In this document: one piece after another, positions 27,265-36,015 of the stretch
Numbering within the stretch: position 1 is the stretch's first letter
How the letters are laid out: every line of letters begins with the position of its first letter
Source: Actinomycetales bacterium
Lineage (GTDB): Bacteria; Actinomycetota; Actinomycetes; Actinomycetales; Dermatophilaceae
Assembly (NCBI GenBank): GCA_002748155.1
Contig: PDRO01000010.1
Location: forward strand, 62,001 to 126,000
DNA: 64,000 bases
Direction of reading: 5' to 3'
Notes under the pieces: model-generated
Told to the model about the DNA's origin: nothing
The model's database searches: none
Seen by the model: only the letters and a program-made list of their open reading frames with translations
Translations under genes and position numbers: made by a program

Positions 27265-27921
27265 CTATTTCAGCAGGTAGATGACCGCGAAAAGGGCGAT
27301 CCACACGACGTCGACGAAGTGCCAGTAGTACGAAGTGACAACGGCGCCGACAGCCTGAGTGTGGGTATATCGGCGGGTGGTGAAGGTGCGGCCGATGATC
27401 AGCAGGAAGGCGATGAGGCCCCCGGTGACGTGCAGTCCGTGGAACCCGGTCGCCATGTAGAAGATCGACCCCCACCGATCGGAGCTGAGCGTGACGTTCT
27501 CACTGGTCAGGGTGGCGTACTCCCACACCTGGCCGGCGATGAAGACCGCCCCGAAGAGGTACGTGAGGACATACCACTCGCGCATGCCCCACGAGCCGAT
27601 CTGGGCCAGTCTGCCGGTGCGTGCTGCCTGCCCGCGTTCGGCCTTCATCACCCCGATCTGGCACCACACCGACGAGATGACCAGGATCACGGTGTTGGTC
27701 ACGGCGAACGGGATGTTGAGCTTCTCGGTCTGCTCGGCCCAGAGCTCGGGTGACACCGAGCGCAGCTGGAAGTAGATCGCGAAGAGGCCCGCGAAGAACA
27801 TGAGTTCGGAGGAGAGCCACACCATGGTGCCGACCTGGACCATGTTGGGCCGGGTCGCCGGGCCGTGCCCGGTGCTCACAGGGTGTGCTGGGATCGCCGA
27901 TGCTGTCGCCACGGGCGACAT
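27265..27921 (-). CDS. ctaE: Cytochrome c oxidase subunit III
   Basis: The 218-residue protein has five membrane helices and the subunit III signatures [17 protein letters not shown] near residue 32, [12 protein letters not shown] and the C-terminal [14 protein letters not shown]. It stabilises the catalytic core and its proton uptake. The ATG at 27921 was chosen over an in-phase start 33 nt upstream because the family N-terminus fits and the upstream codons are very Arg-rich. It heads the ctaE-qcrCAB operon, divergent from the receiver-like gene. Confidence 0.95.
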   Translation of the reverse strand: MSPVATASAIPAHPVSTGHGPATRPNMVQVGTMVWLSSELMFFAGLFAIYFQLRSVSPELWAEQTEKLNIPFAVTNTVILVISSVWCQIGVMKAERGQAARTGRLAQIGSWGMREWYVLTYLFGAVFIAGQVWEYATLTSENVTLSSDRWGSIFYMATGFHGLHVTGGLIAFLLIIGRTFTTRRYTHTQAVGAVVTSYYWHFVDVVWIALFAVIYLLK

Positions 27922-28093
27922 TATGGCGCGTCTCGACTCGCGGCGGGTGACCACCCCCTACGTTTTTCGTCACAGCTGTCGGTTTCCTGGGTGTGAGTGG
28001 CAGCTGCAAGGGGGCCTGCCGGTGCTCACGGAGTGGTCACTGTGGTGTTGCCGGTGGCATCGCCGGGTGGCACACGCCACTACGATGGCGACC

Positions 28094-28516
28094 ATGAGCC
28101 CCGCGCAGCAGGCCCCTGGCCAGGTTCGGCAAATCACCGTCTTGCTGTACAGCGACGACGTGACCGTCCGCGACGCCGTGCGGTTGGCGGTGGGTCGGCG
28201 CCCGGCCCGTGACGTCGAGGTCGCGGCCTGGCGTGAGTGCGCGACTCAGTCGGCGGTCGTCGAAGCGGTCGAGAATCAGCACTTCGACGTGTTGATCCTC
28301 GACGGTGAGGCCACCCCCATGGGCGGGATGGGCCTGTGCCGGGAGCTTAAGGACGAGATCTTCCACTGCCCGCCGGTGCTCGTGCTGACCGGTCGCCCAC
28401 AAGACGGCTGGTTGGCGGCCTGGTCACTTGCCGACGAGGTCGTGCCGCACCCGATCGACCCGGCCGCTCTCGCCGCTGCTGTGAGCGGTCTGGCACGGTC
28501 CGGTGCACCGGCCTGA
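28094..28516 (+). CDS. Receiver-like response regulator, orphan
   Basis: The 140-residue protein has a CheY-like receiver fold without an output domain: ITVLLYSDDVTVRDAVRLA, DVLILDGEATPMGGMGLCREL and PPVLVLTGRPQDGWLAAWSLADEVVPHPIDP. The phospho-acceptor Asp is present in LILDGE, but the lysine after beta5 seems replaced (HPIDP), so signalling may be atypical. Similar proteins are encoded beside ctaE in other actinobacteria. The ATG at 28094 has TACGAT seven nucleotides upstream; an ATG nine nucleotides earlier overlaps that hexamer. Confidence 0.82.
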   Translation: MSPAQQAPGQVRQITVLLYSDDVTVRDAVRLAVGRRPARDVEVAAWRECATQSAVVEAVENQHFDVLILDGEATPMGGMGLCRELKDEIFHCPPVLVLTGRPQDGWLAAWSLADEVVPHPIDPAALAAAVSGLARSGAPA

Positions 28517-28552
28517 GGCCGGGCGCGCTCGGTGAGCTCCCGGCATACCCAC

Positions 28553-29629
28553 ATGACCAGCCCAGCATCGCCGGCTCCCACGTGGCCTGATCTGCTCGCC
28601 CGCCTGCTGGGGCGGGTCGACCTCAGCCAGGCCGAGGGCGCTTGGGCGATGGGTCAGATCATGGCGGGGGAGGCGTCACCGGTGCAGGTGGCCGGTTTCC
28701 TCATGGCGTTGCGCGCCAAAGGCGAGACGGTTGACGAGATGCGAGGGCTGGCTGACGAAATGCTCGCTCATGCGATCCGCATCCGGGCGCCACATCCGAG
28801 TCTGGATATCGTCGGCACCGGTGGTGACCGAGCACACACCGTCAATATTTCGACGATGTCGGCGATCGTGGCTGCCGGGGCCGGGGTCACAGTCGTCAAA
28901 CACGGCAACCGGGCGGCGTCGTCATCGAGTGGTTCAGCCGACGTGCTGGAAGCGCTCGGTGTGCAGCTGGCGTTGCCACCGGCTCGGGTCGAGGCGGTAG
29001 CTGCCGAGGCGGGGATCACCTTCTGTTTCGCCCAGACGTTCCATCCGTCGATGCGGCACGCCGCCGCAGCCCGGCGTGAGCTCGGGGTGGGCACCGCTTT
29101 CAATTTCCTCGGACCGCTCACCAATCCTGGCCAGCCGACGTATGCCGCCGTCGGGGTCGCCGATGCCCGGATGGCTCCGCTGGTGGCCGGGGTCTTCGCC
29201 GATCGTGGGCAGGCGGCAGCTGTCTTGCGCGGTGACGACGGTCTCGACGAGTTGACGCTCGCTACCGGCTCGACGGTGTGGTGGGTCGACGGCGACACCC
29301 ACGCAGTCACCGAGAGGCACTTGGACCCCAGGCAGCTGGGGCTGCGCCTGACTCCGACCGAGGCGCTGCGCGGCGGGGACCCTGCTCACAACGCCGAGGT
29401 CGTGCGAGAGCTGCTCGCCGGCCGGCCAGGTCCGGTGCGCGACGCGGTCGTGCTCAACACGGGTTTGGCGTTGGCCCTGGCGCAGAGTTCGTCCGCACTC
29501 GGCGCAAGCGACGACCACGCGTGGCACGCAGCCGTGCGTGAGGGCATGGATCGGGCCGAGACAGCCCTGGACTCCGGCGCCGCCGCCGGGGTTCTCGAGC
29601 GCTGGGTGGCCGCTACCGGCGCTTCCTAG
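28553..29629 (+). CDS. trpD: Anthranilate phosphoribosyltransferase
   Basis: The 358-residue enzyme joins anthranilate to PRPP in tryptophan biosynthesis. Signatures are the N-terminal helical domain with [20 protein letters not shown], the PRPP loop [40 protein letters not shown], and [19 protein letters not shown]. The ATG fits the usual N-terminus; a GTG 21 nt upstream is in phase. As in mycobacteria, trpD stands alone beside the respiratory genes and not in a trp operon. Confidence 0.96.
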   Translation: MTSPASPAPTWPDLLARLLGRVDLSQAEGAWAMGQIMAGEASPVQVAGFLMALRAKGETVDEMRGLADEMLAHAIRIRAPHPSLDIVGTGGDRAHTVNISTMSAIVAAGAGVTVVKHGNRAASSSSGSADVLEALGVQLALPPARVEAVAAEAGITFCFAQTFHPSMRHAAAARRELGVGTAFNFLGPLTNPGQPTYAAVGVADARMAPLVAGVFADRGQAAAVLRGDDGLDELTLATGSTVWWVDGDTHAVTERHLDPRQLGLRLTPTEALRGGDPAHNAEVVRELLAGRPGPVRDAVVLNTGLALALAQSSSALGASDDHAWHAAVREGMDRAETALDSGAAAGVLERWVAATGAS

Positions 29630-29663
29630 ATCGCGGTCCCACCAACCTGCAGCCGGTCAGGGC

Positions 29664-29942
29664 TCAATCCAAGCCCAGGCTGAAGGCCGCTTCCAGATCG
29701 TGTCGCGAATAGGTGCGGAAGGCGATATGGGTGGTTGTCGCGGTGACTCCGGGGACTTTGGAGAGCCGGTCGGCGATGACGTCGGCTAGGGCTTCGTGCT
29801 CATGGACACGGACCATCGCGATCAGGTCGGCATCCCCGGCGACCGAATAGACCTCGGTCACGCCGTCGAGGGCGGCGATCTCATCGGCGGCTTCGGGGAT
29901 CCGGGAGACATCGCAGCGGACGAGGACGATGGCGGTGATCAC
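29664..29942 (-). CDS. Stand-alone Lrp/AsnC ligand-binding (RAM) domain protein
   Basis: The 92-residue protein is a RAM domain without the helix-turn-helix: MITAIVLVRCDV, an amphipathic helix, GVTEVYSVAGDADLIAMVRV and a final strand near TTTHIAFRTY. The GDAD loop is the family's effector-binding turn. Such proteins bind amino acids or assemble as rings. Its ATG overlaps the stop of the exonuclease gene (ATGA), so they are co-translated. Proximity to trpD hints at amino-acid sensing, which is inference. Confidence 0.88.
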   Translation of the reverse strand: MITAIVLVRCDVSRIPEAADEIAALDGVTEVYSVAGDADLIAMVRVHEHEALADVIADRLSKVPGVTATTTHIAFRTYSRHDLEAAFSLGLD

Positions 29943-31699
29943 GCTCCCAGCCTAGCCAGCCCACCGGTTGGTGACGTCGACTCGGGTGATGACCTGGGTA
30001 TCGACCCTGCTCGTGACGTGTCGGCCAGCGCGGACCGAGCGGCTTGGGCACCGCCGACCGGGCAGCTCCACTCTCCGTCGAGAACCACGATGCGCACTCC
30101 CGGACTCTCCAGCCATCGCAGCACGAGCTCGGCCTCTTCGGCGGATGCGGCCGGAGCCGGGGCATTCGGCGGGGTGACCACTTCGGCGGTTGCCTGCAAT
30201 GCCTCGACATAGACCGTCGGGTCGGCACCACGTGGCACCAGGCTCGTGCCGGCAAAACGCCCGTGCCGGACGCAGATCAACTCCCAACCACCCTCCTGGA
30301 CTCGCCGCGCGGCGACGATCTCGGAGTTGGTGGCCAATGGAGCCAGGCGTTGGGCCCGGGCCGTTCCACGGAGCAGATGGGCGAGCCGATCGCGGACCGC
30401 GGCGGCATCCTCGAAACGCTCTTGGTCGGCCAGCAGCCGCATGCGCGCGTGCGTGGCCGCGACGAACGCGCGACTGTCGCCGGTGAACAGGTCGTCGGCA
30501 GCGCGGGTATGCCGGGCGTAGTCGCTCGGGTCCTGGCCACCTTCGCACGGGGCGTCACAGCGACCCAGCTCGGCGAGCACGCATGCCGAATCGTGCGGGC
30601 TGGCCGACAACCGGGTGGTGCATTGTCGCAGCGGCACGATTTCGTGCACGGCGGCCACTGCGGCCTCGGCGGCTTGTCGTGAACTGAACGGCCCGGCATA
30701 CCGTGCTCCGGCCGCAGAGTCGTCGCGGACTTCACGCACGATCGACAGCCGTGGGAAGTGTTCGGCCGTGAGTTTGACCCACACGGCGCGTTCCGGCCGG
30801 GTCGAGCGGCGGTTGTAGGGCGGTTTGTGGGTGGCGATCAGCCGTAACTCGCGCACTTGCGCTTCCAGAGTGGTCTGGCAGACGACTGGGTGGATCGACT
30901 CGGCGAGTGCCACCATCTCGGACATCCGGGTGCGTTGCTCGGATGCGGTGAAGTACGAACGAGCTCGGGCCCGGATGTTGGTCGACGTGCCCACGTAGAG
31001 CGGCCGCTGCTGGGCGTCACGGAAGATGTAGACCCCGGGCTCGGCCGGCAGGTCGTCGGCCAGGAATCGTTTGCGCCGCTGCGCCGTGGAGACCCGTGAG
31101 GTGTAGCTCTGCAACTCCTCCAGCGAGTTCACGCCGATATTGCCGACCCGAGCGAGGAGCCCGTGCAGCACGTCCACGGTGGCGCGGGCGTCGTGCAGAG
31201 CTCGGTGGTCAGGGGTGACTTCGGCGCCGAAGAAGGCTGCAAGCGTAGCGAGCTTGTGATTGCGTGTTTCACCACGCGGGACGACGTGGCGAGCCAGAGT
31301 CACGGTGTCGACGACCGGGAAACCCGGCCACGGGATGTCGAGGCTCGCTGCTGCTGCCTTGAGAAAAGAGATGTCGAAACCGGCGTTGTGGGCCACCAGG
31401 ACCGCGCCTCGGGAGAAGTCGAAGAATGCCGGCAGCACAACCTCGATCCGGGGCGATTGAGCCACCATGGTGTCGCTGATGCCGGTGAGCAACTGGATGA
31501 ACGGTGGGATCGGCAGCCCGGGATTGACGAGCGTCTGGAACTCGCCGAGCACCTCGCCGCCGCGGACCTTGACCGCTCCGACCTCGGTGATGGCGGACTC
31601 GCGGGCACTGCCGCCGGTGGTCTCGAGGTCGACGACCACGAACGTGACATCGTGCAGGGGAGTGCCCAAGTCGTCGAATGTCGCTTGGACTGACTGCAT
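29939..31699 (-). CDS. DEDDh 3'-5' exonuclease fused to UvrC-like GIY-YIG region
   Basis: The 586-residue protein joins two nuclease modules. Residues about 13-185 form a DnaQ-like DEDDh exonuclease: VVVDLETTGG (Exo I), VAHNAGFDISFLK (Exo II), and HRALHDARAT (Exo III). From about 215 comes a UvrC-type GIY-YIG domain with EPGVYIF and PLYVGTSTNIRARARSYF, followed by a UvrC-like cysteine-bearing region (CVLAELGRCDAPCEG). It resembles Rv2191. A role in DNA repair or recombination intermediate processing is likely. TAGCGT is seven nucleotides upstream of the ATG at 31699; a longer frame begins inside the promoter. Confidence 0.9.
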   Translation of the reverse strand: MQSVQATFDDLGTPLHDVTFVVVDLETTGGSARESAITEVGAVKVRGGEVLGEFQTLVNPGLPIPPFIQLLTGISDTMVAQSPRIEVVLPAFFDFSRGAVLVAHNAGFDISFLKAAAASLDIPWPGFPVVDTVTLARHVVPRGETRNHKLATLAAFFGAEVTPDHRALHDARATVDVLHGLLARVGNIGVNSLEELQSYTSRVSTAQRRKRFLADDLPAEPGVYIFRDAQQRPLYVGTSTNIRARARSYFTASEQRTRMSEMVALAESIHPVVCQTTLEAQVRELRLIATHKPPYNRRSTRPERAVWVKLTAEHFPRLSIVREVRDDSAAGARYAGPFSSRQAAEAAVAAVHEIVPLRQCTTRLSASPHDSACVLAELGRCDAPCEGGQDPSDYARHTRAADDLFTGDSRAFVAATHARMRLLADQERFEDAAAVRDRLAHLLRGTARAQRLAPLATNSEIVAARRVQEGGWELICVRHGRFAGTSLVPRGADPTVYVEALQATAEVVTPPNAPAPAASAEEAELVLRWLESPGVRIVVLDGEWSCPVGGAQAARSALADTSRAGSIPRSSPESTSPTGGLARLGA

Positions 31700-31787
31700 A
31701 CCAAGGACGCTAGAGCCTGGGTCTGACAAGGGTATGGAGGCGCGCAGGGCGGCCGGGATGTCAGACCCGGCTCCTACCCTCGCGGGC

Positions 31788-32138
31788 ATGATGATCGACT
31801 GCACGACCTGCCCAGTCCGCGAAGTCAGCTGTGCCGACTGTGTCGTTACGGTGCTGCTATCCGATCCGGGCCTTGAGACGTCCGTGGTCGCCGCGCCGCC
31901 GACGGTTCCGGTCTCAGCCGGTGATCCAGCGGAGAGTCACTCACGCGATGCACCCCTGGACCCAGGCGAGCAGCACGCCGTCGGCCTTTTCGTGGCGGCC
32001 GGACTCCTCGGCCAGGATGTGGCACAAGGACTGCGCGCTGTCGTGGAAACACCGTGGACTTCTTCCCAGCGCACCAACGGGGCATCAGGTGCGTCGCGCC
32101 CACCCCGGCGTGATACCCGGGGAGCGAAGGTCAGCTGA
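31788..32138 (+). CDS. Small Cys-motif conserved hypothetical protein
   Basis: The 116-residue protein starts MMIDCTTCPVREVSCADCVVTVLL, a Cys-x2-Cys-x6-Cys-x2-Cys arrangement that could bind zinc. A second conserved part, LDPGEQHAVGLFVAAGLL, resembles the rest of a short actinobacterial family often encoded beside the DEDDh/UvrC-like gene. The last 35 residues (Arg/Ser/Pro-rich) look unusual and may be a tail. TACCCT lies seven nucleotides upstream of the first ATG. The function is unknown. Confidence 0.75.
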   Translation: MMIDCTTCPVREVSCADCVVTVLLSDPGLETSVVAAPPTVPVSAGDPAESHSRDAPLDPGEQHAVGLFVAAGLLGQDVAQGLRAVVETPWTSSQRTNGASGASRPPRRDTRGAKVS

Positions 32139-32223
32139 AGGCATCACGGCGTTGACTGAATCCATCATCGGCATCCGGGAGGCTCGGCCATGACAGAGCG
32201 GCTCCAGTGGGTAGAGTAATTCG

Positions 32224-33102
32224 ATGGCACTCGGGGACGTTGAGTTCGAGGTCGACGGTGCCTGCATTACCGGGCGGGTCGGCGGAAGCGGTGTGCGCAC
32301 CCTGGTGTTCGTACACGGCATCATGGTGAACAGTCACGTCTGGGATCCCCTCGTCAAGGCACTCAGCGGGACCTGCCGACTCGTGTTGCTCGACCTCCCG
32401 CTCGGTGGTCACCATCGCCCCATGAATCCCGATGCCTCAGGAGAGCTGGCGGACCACGCCGCCCGGGTGATCACAGTTGTCGAGCAGTTGGGGACCCAGG
32501 CCGTCCTCGTCGGCAGTGACACCGGCGGCGCCATCGCCCAACTCGCTGTGGCAAGTCGACCCGACCTTTTCGAGGCACTCATCCTCTTCCCGAGTGATGC
32601 TTTCGGCAACTGTCCGCCCTTACTGCTGCGCCCACTCGTGCAGCTGAACAAGGTTCCCCGAGCCATCCCGGGAGTCGCCAAGCTGCTCCGCTATCGCGTC
32701 CTGCAAGCGATCGTGATGAAGCTCGTGTCCAAGCGCGGTCACTCCGCTGAGACCTTGAACGACCTCGTCGGGGAGCTGCCCCGCAACAAGGGCGTCCAAC
32801 GGGATCTCTCCAAGCTGATCGCTGGGCTACGCCCCGAAGTCACCGACGCCGTGGTCCCCGCACTGGCCAACTACACGGCGCCCGTTCTGATTCTCTGGTC
32901 TCGTCGTGATCCTCTCTTCCCGGCAGCCCACGCCCATCGACTGGCCGGCATCTTCCCAAGCGCGCACGTTCACTTCGTCGACGACAGCCGGGCCTTCATC
33001 AGCTTGGACCAGCCCACCTCGGCTGCCGAGCACATCCTTGGCTTCACCCGTCGAACACTCGGCCAGTCGCAACCGAATCGCCGGCTCCGGCGCGAGTCGT
33101 GA
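32224..33102 (+). CDS. Alpha/beta hydrolase-fold protein
   Basis: The 292-residue protein has the fold's landmarks: TLVFVHGIMVNSHVWDPL with the oxyanion loop near residue 28, DLPLGGHHRP, the elbow VGSDTGGAIAQLA near residue 98, and APVLILWSRRDPLFP with an acid residue near 230. The elbow carries Asp, not Ser, as nucleophile. At the place of the catalytic His the sequence reads VDDSRAFISLDQP, with no histidine. So it is either a variant hydrolase or a non-enzymatic relative. TAGAGT lies six nucleotides upstream of the ATG. Confidence 0.85.
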   Translation: MALGDVEFEVDGACITGRVGGSGVRTLVFVHGIMVNSHVWDPLVKALSGTCRLVLLDLPLGGHHRPMNPDASGELADHAARVITVVEQLGTQAVLVGSDTGGAIAQLAVASRPDLFEALILFPSDAFGNCPPLLLRPLVQLNKVPRAIPGVAKLLRYRVLQAIVMKLVSKRGHSAETLNDLVGELPRNKGVQRDLSKLIAGLRPEVTDAVVPALANYTAPVLILWSRRDPLFPAAHAHRLAGIFPSAHVHFVDDSRAFISLDQPTSAAEHILGFTRRTLGQSQPNRRLRRES

Positions 33103-33330
33103 TAGTCGGGCTGGGTCCTGCTCAAACAAGACCGGCCGCGGCGACCAGGACGGCCCGTCGTAGACCTGTTGCCGTCACGAACGTGCCGACGGAACCATCC
33201 GGCCAGACTCTGGCAGGCTGCCGCGGTGATCCTGGCGTCGGTCGGCGTGGTCGGATTGATGTGACGTGACGCGCTCGAGGGCATGCCCTCGGAGGCTGCC
33301 GCTCTGGCTCGATCGTCGTAGCATCGTCGG
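33103..33330 (+). promoter_or_regulatory. Upstream region of the metallopeptidase-like gene, with palindrome
   Basis: CGAGGGCATGCCCTCG at 33276-33291 is a perfect 16-bp palindrome. TAGCAT at 33319-33324 lies six nucleotides before the GTG at 33331 and fits a leaderless -10. The palindrome sits close to where a -35 region would be, so it could be an operator or the terminator of the upstream hydrolase gene. No gene is visible in this stretch. Confidence 0.5.
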
Positions 33331-34764
33331 GTGAGCCGCATCCCCCTTGTCGCTGGTCGTCGGGTCGTGACTGGACTGCTCGCGGTGATGTACCTCGCCG
33401 GCACCAGTGCCTGCACACTCGGGCCGGGGACCGACCCGAGTATCTCCTCGGTGAGTACCGAGAATAGTGACGGTGCGGAGGCGTCGGACGCGACCGGGAC
33501 AACCGCCCCGGAGTCCGGCGCGGCATCCGGGTCGGTGGTGACCTCGACCGACGACCAGTCCCTGGGTGTCTCGGCCGACCAGGCAGGTGCCGCAGTGAAA
33601 CAGCTGCTGGTCCAACGAGCTGACGCGCTGCTCAGCAAGGACCGGGCCTCGTGGATCGCCACGACGGACCAGACTGACTCATCGGCCGCCGCCGAATTGG
33701 CCGCCTATGACTCGCTTGTGTCACTGCGGGTTCCCGATCTGAGCATCGGTGAACCGGTCGACGTACGTCGCCTCGAGGAATCGGCCACCGGCTCGGCTGC
33801 CCCGGGCCGATGGCAAGCAACCGTCGAGGTGAGCTACCAATTGCCCGGCGACCGGCTCCCGCGGCGGAGCACTCGCACGGTGACCTTCGTGCAACGCGGC
33901 GCAGACTGGCGGATCCAGCGGTGGCTAGGACCCCAAGACGTATGGGAGGCATGGGACCTGGTCGGTGTGCAAACTGCTCGGACCGAGCACGTCCTCGTCA
34001 TCGGCAATGCACCGATGGACACTCTCGTCGACCGAGTCACCGAGGCCGAGATCGGCCATGCCGAAGTGGTCGAAGTGCTCGGCCAGGCACCCAACGCGAT
34101 CGTGATCGTGCCGGCCACGGCTCAGCAAGCTGCACGTCTGCTTGGCAAGCAGGACGCCGCCGAGATCAGCGAGGTCGCTGCGACCACGTCGGGAACGCGA
34201 CCACCCGGCAAGCCAGCCGGGGCCGATCGTGTCGTGCTCAATCCCGAGGGATGGGGGCAACTGACCGGCGTGGGTCGCCAGGTCGTCATGACCCATGAGC
34301 TGGTCCATGTCGCTCTCCGCGCGACGAGTGCGGCCGACGCTCCGATGTGGCTCTCGGAGGGCCTGGCCGAGTGGGTGGCCTACAAGGATGTCGAGATGTC
34401 GCCGAAACTCGTCGCTGCGTCGTTCCTCGACGACGTGCGTCGCAATGGTCCCCCCGAAGACCTGCCAGCAGACACTGAATTCGACACCAGCACAATCGAC
34501 CTCGCGGTGAAATATCAGGCTTCCTGGCTGGCCGTGTCACGCATCGCCCGGGACCACGGCCCGCAACAGCTGTTGGACTTCTACGGTCAGATCGCCGGTT
34601 CGACCGTGGGCTCGACTGGCGCCGTGCCCACCGGTTCCTCCGGTCCGACCCCGGCCGATCTCGACACCCGCACAGAGCGGGCATTCATCGACCAACTCGG
34701 TGAGAGCAGAGCCGAATTCGTGCAACTCTGGCGTGCCGAGCTGGTCGCTCTGGCGCGCAGCTGA
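33331..34764 (+). CDS. Secreted HExxH metallopeptidase-like protein
   Basis: The 477-residue protein has an N-terminal hydrophobic segment (residues 10-26) ending near C28, a possible but weak lipoprotein site (GTSAC). A Ser/Thr/Asp-rich linker follows to about residue 70. A nuclear-transport-factor-like region with the conserved RWQATVEVSYQL extends to about 215. The C-terminal half contains MTHELVHVALR (HExxH) and, about 30 residues later, LSEGLAEWVA, which provides the third-ligand Glu of a gluzincin. The protein is probably cell-surface. Start selection rests on TAGCAT six nucleotides before GTG. Confidence 0.83.
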   Translation: MSRIPLVAGRRVVTGLLAVMYLAGTSACTLGPGTDPSISSVSTENSDGAEASDATGTTAPESGAASGSVVTSTDDQSLGVSADQAGAAVKQLLVQRADALLSKDRASWIATTDQTDSSAAAELAAYDSLVSLRVPDLSIGEPVDVRRLEESATGSAAPGRWQATVEVSYQLPGDRLPRRSTRTVTFVQRGADWRIQRWLGPQDVWEAWDLVGVQTARTEHVLVIGNAPMDTLVDRVTEAEIGHAEVVEVLGQAPNAIVIVPATAQQAARLLGKQDAAEISEVAATTSGTRPPGKPAGADRVVLNPEGWGQLTGVGRQVVMTHELVHVALRATSAADAPMWLSEGLAEWVAYKDVEMSPKLVAASFLDDVRRNGPPEDLPADTEFDTSTIDLAVKYQASWLAVSRIARDHGPQQLLDFYGQIAGSTVGSTGAVPTGSSGPTPADLDTRTERAFIDQLGESRAEFVQLWRAELVALARS

Positions 34765-34874
34765 CGTGGAGAGTCATGACTCCTCCTGATCACGAACCCG
34801 GCTCGCCATGGAGCATCGTCGGCGAGGTCCCGGCAGGCCCGTCTGCATCCGGACCGCGCGATAGCGTACTGCTC

Positions 34875-35321
34875 ATGTCCAGTCTCACCCAGGCATCGAT
34901 CCTCATCGATGCCGATCCAGGGATGGTGCTCGACATCATCGCTGACTTCGAGGCCTACCCTGAGTGGGCTTCGGACGTGAAGCGGGTTGAGGTGCTCTGC
35001 GAAGAAGGCGACGGCTGGGAGGATCGGGTCGAGTACACCTTGGATGCCGGGGTGATTCGAGATACCTACGTCCTGGAATACGAGTGGAATATGGCCGACG
35101 ACGGCACCGGCGTAGTGTCCTGGCAGCTTGTCGACGCTAGGGTGCTGCGCACGATGAACGGCTCCTACACCATCGCGCGGCATCGCCGGGGAGGCACCAA
35201 GGTGACCTATCGACTCGCCGTGGACCTCTACCCTCCGTTACTCGGGGTCCTCAAGCGCCTGGCCGAAGAGCAGATCGTCAACTCGGCCCTACGAGAGCTC
35301 AAGGTCCGCGCCGAGGCCTGA
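34875..35321 (+). CDS. SRPBCC (polyketide cyclase/START-like) protein
   Basis: The 148-residue protein has the SRPBCC ligand-cavity fold: QASILIDADPGMVLDIIADFEAYPEWAS at the N-terminus, with the usual YPEW, then antiparallel strands and a long C-terminal helix. It corresponds to mycobacterial Rv2185c (TB16.3) in the same syntenic block. The ligand is unknown. TAGCGT is seven nucleotides upstream of the ATG, which rejects a frame 99 nt longer. The next gene starts 1 nt after its stop. Confidence 0.88.
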   Translation: MSSLTQASILIDADPGMVLDIIADFEAYPEWASDVKRVEVLCEEGDGWEDRVEYTLDAGVIRDTYVLEYEWNMADDGTGVVSWQLVDARVLRTMNGSYTIARHRRGGTKVTYRLAVDLYPPLLGVLKRLAEEQIVNSALRELKVRAEA

Positions 35322-35322
35322 G

Positions 35323-36015
35323 ATGCACAGACAGCACACCGGGCGAGAAGAGGATCCAGTGGGGTCAGTCGCAGAAGAGGCTGCCCGGCTGATCGGCCTG
35401 TTCTCCAGAGGCTTGACCGAGGAGCAGATCCGGCAAGCAGGTGCCCGGGCCTCCGGCGCCGGTCGAGACCACAGCAAGAAGGGCCGTGGCCGTGCCGATG
35501 ACACGGCTTGCCCGACGTGTGGGCACGATCCCGCTGTGCCACAGGCAGATTCGACATGCCGGAGTTGTCCAGTATGCCGGATCGTCGGGACGGTTCGCCG
35601 GGTCAACCCCGACGCGCTCGATCGGCTCGCGGACGTCGTCGACTTGGTGAGTGACGGCATACGGGCGTATGCCGCGAATCGGCGCCGTGCGGCGGCGCGC
35701 GAGGCTCGTGCCCGGGCGGCCCGGCAGGAGCGGGAGCGGCGCCGAGCAGCATCGGACGTGCGAGATGTCACCGCAGAGTTCTTCGGCCCGCACGAGACGG
35801 GCCCGGACGACCCCTACGGTGACGACCCCTACGGTTCAGTCGATGCCGACGACATCGACGACATCGGCGACTTCGATGACACCGGCGACTTCGATGACTT
35901 CGACGATGCCGGAGAAACCGAGTCCGACGTCGATGACGATGCGTCGGTCGACGATGTCGACGAGGACGTCGTCGACCCTTCGGATTCACCGACATCGCGC
36001 CCCGGACTGTGCTGA
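35323..36015 (+). CDS. Conserved protein with Cys-x2-Cys motifs and acidic tail
   Basis: The 230-residue protein has an N-terminal helix (VAEEAARLIGLFSRG), two pairs of cysteines (CPTCGHD, then CRSCPVCRI) that may bind zinc, a coiled-coil-like Arg/Ala-rich stretch near 115-150, and an Asp-rich C-terminus. This matches a protein family found between SRPBCC and ROK kinase genes in actinobacteria. A GTG 36 nt downstream gives the N-terminus VGSVAEEA and is an equally good start. Its stop overlaps the ROK gene by 7 nt. The function is unknown. Confidence 0.8.
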   Translation: MHRQHTGREEDPVGSVAEEAARLIGLFSRGLTEEQIRQAGARASGAGRDHSKKGRGRADDTACPTCGHDPAVPQADSTCRSCPVCRIVGTVRRVNPDALDRLADVVDLVSDGIRAYAANRRRAAAREARARAARQERERRRAASDVRDVTAEFFGPHETGPDDPYGDDPYGSVDADDIDDIGDFDDTGDFDDFDDAGETESDVDDDASVDDVDEDVVDPSDSPTSRPGLC

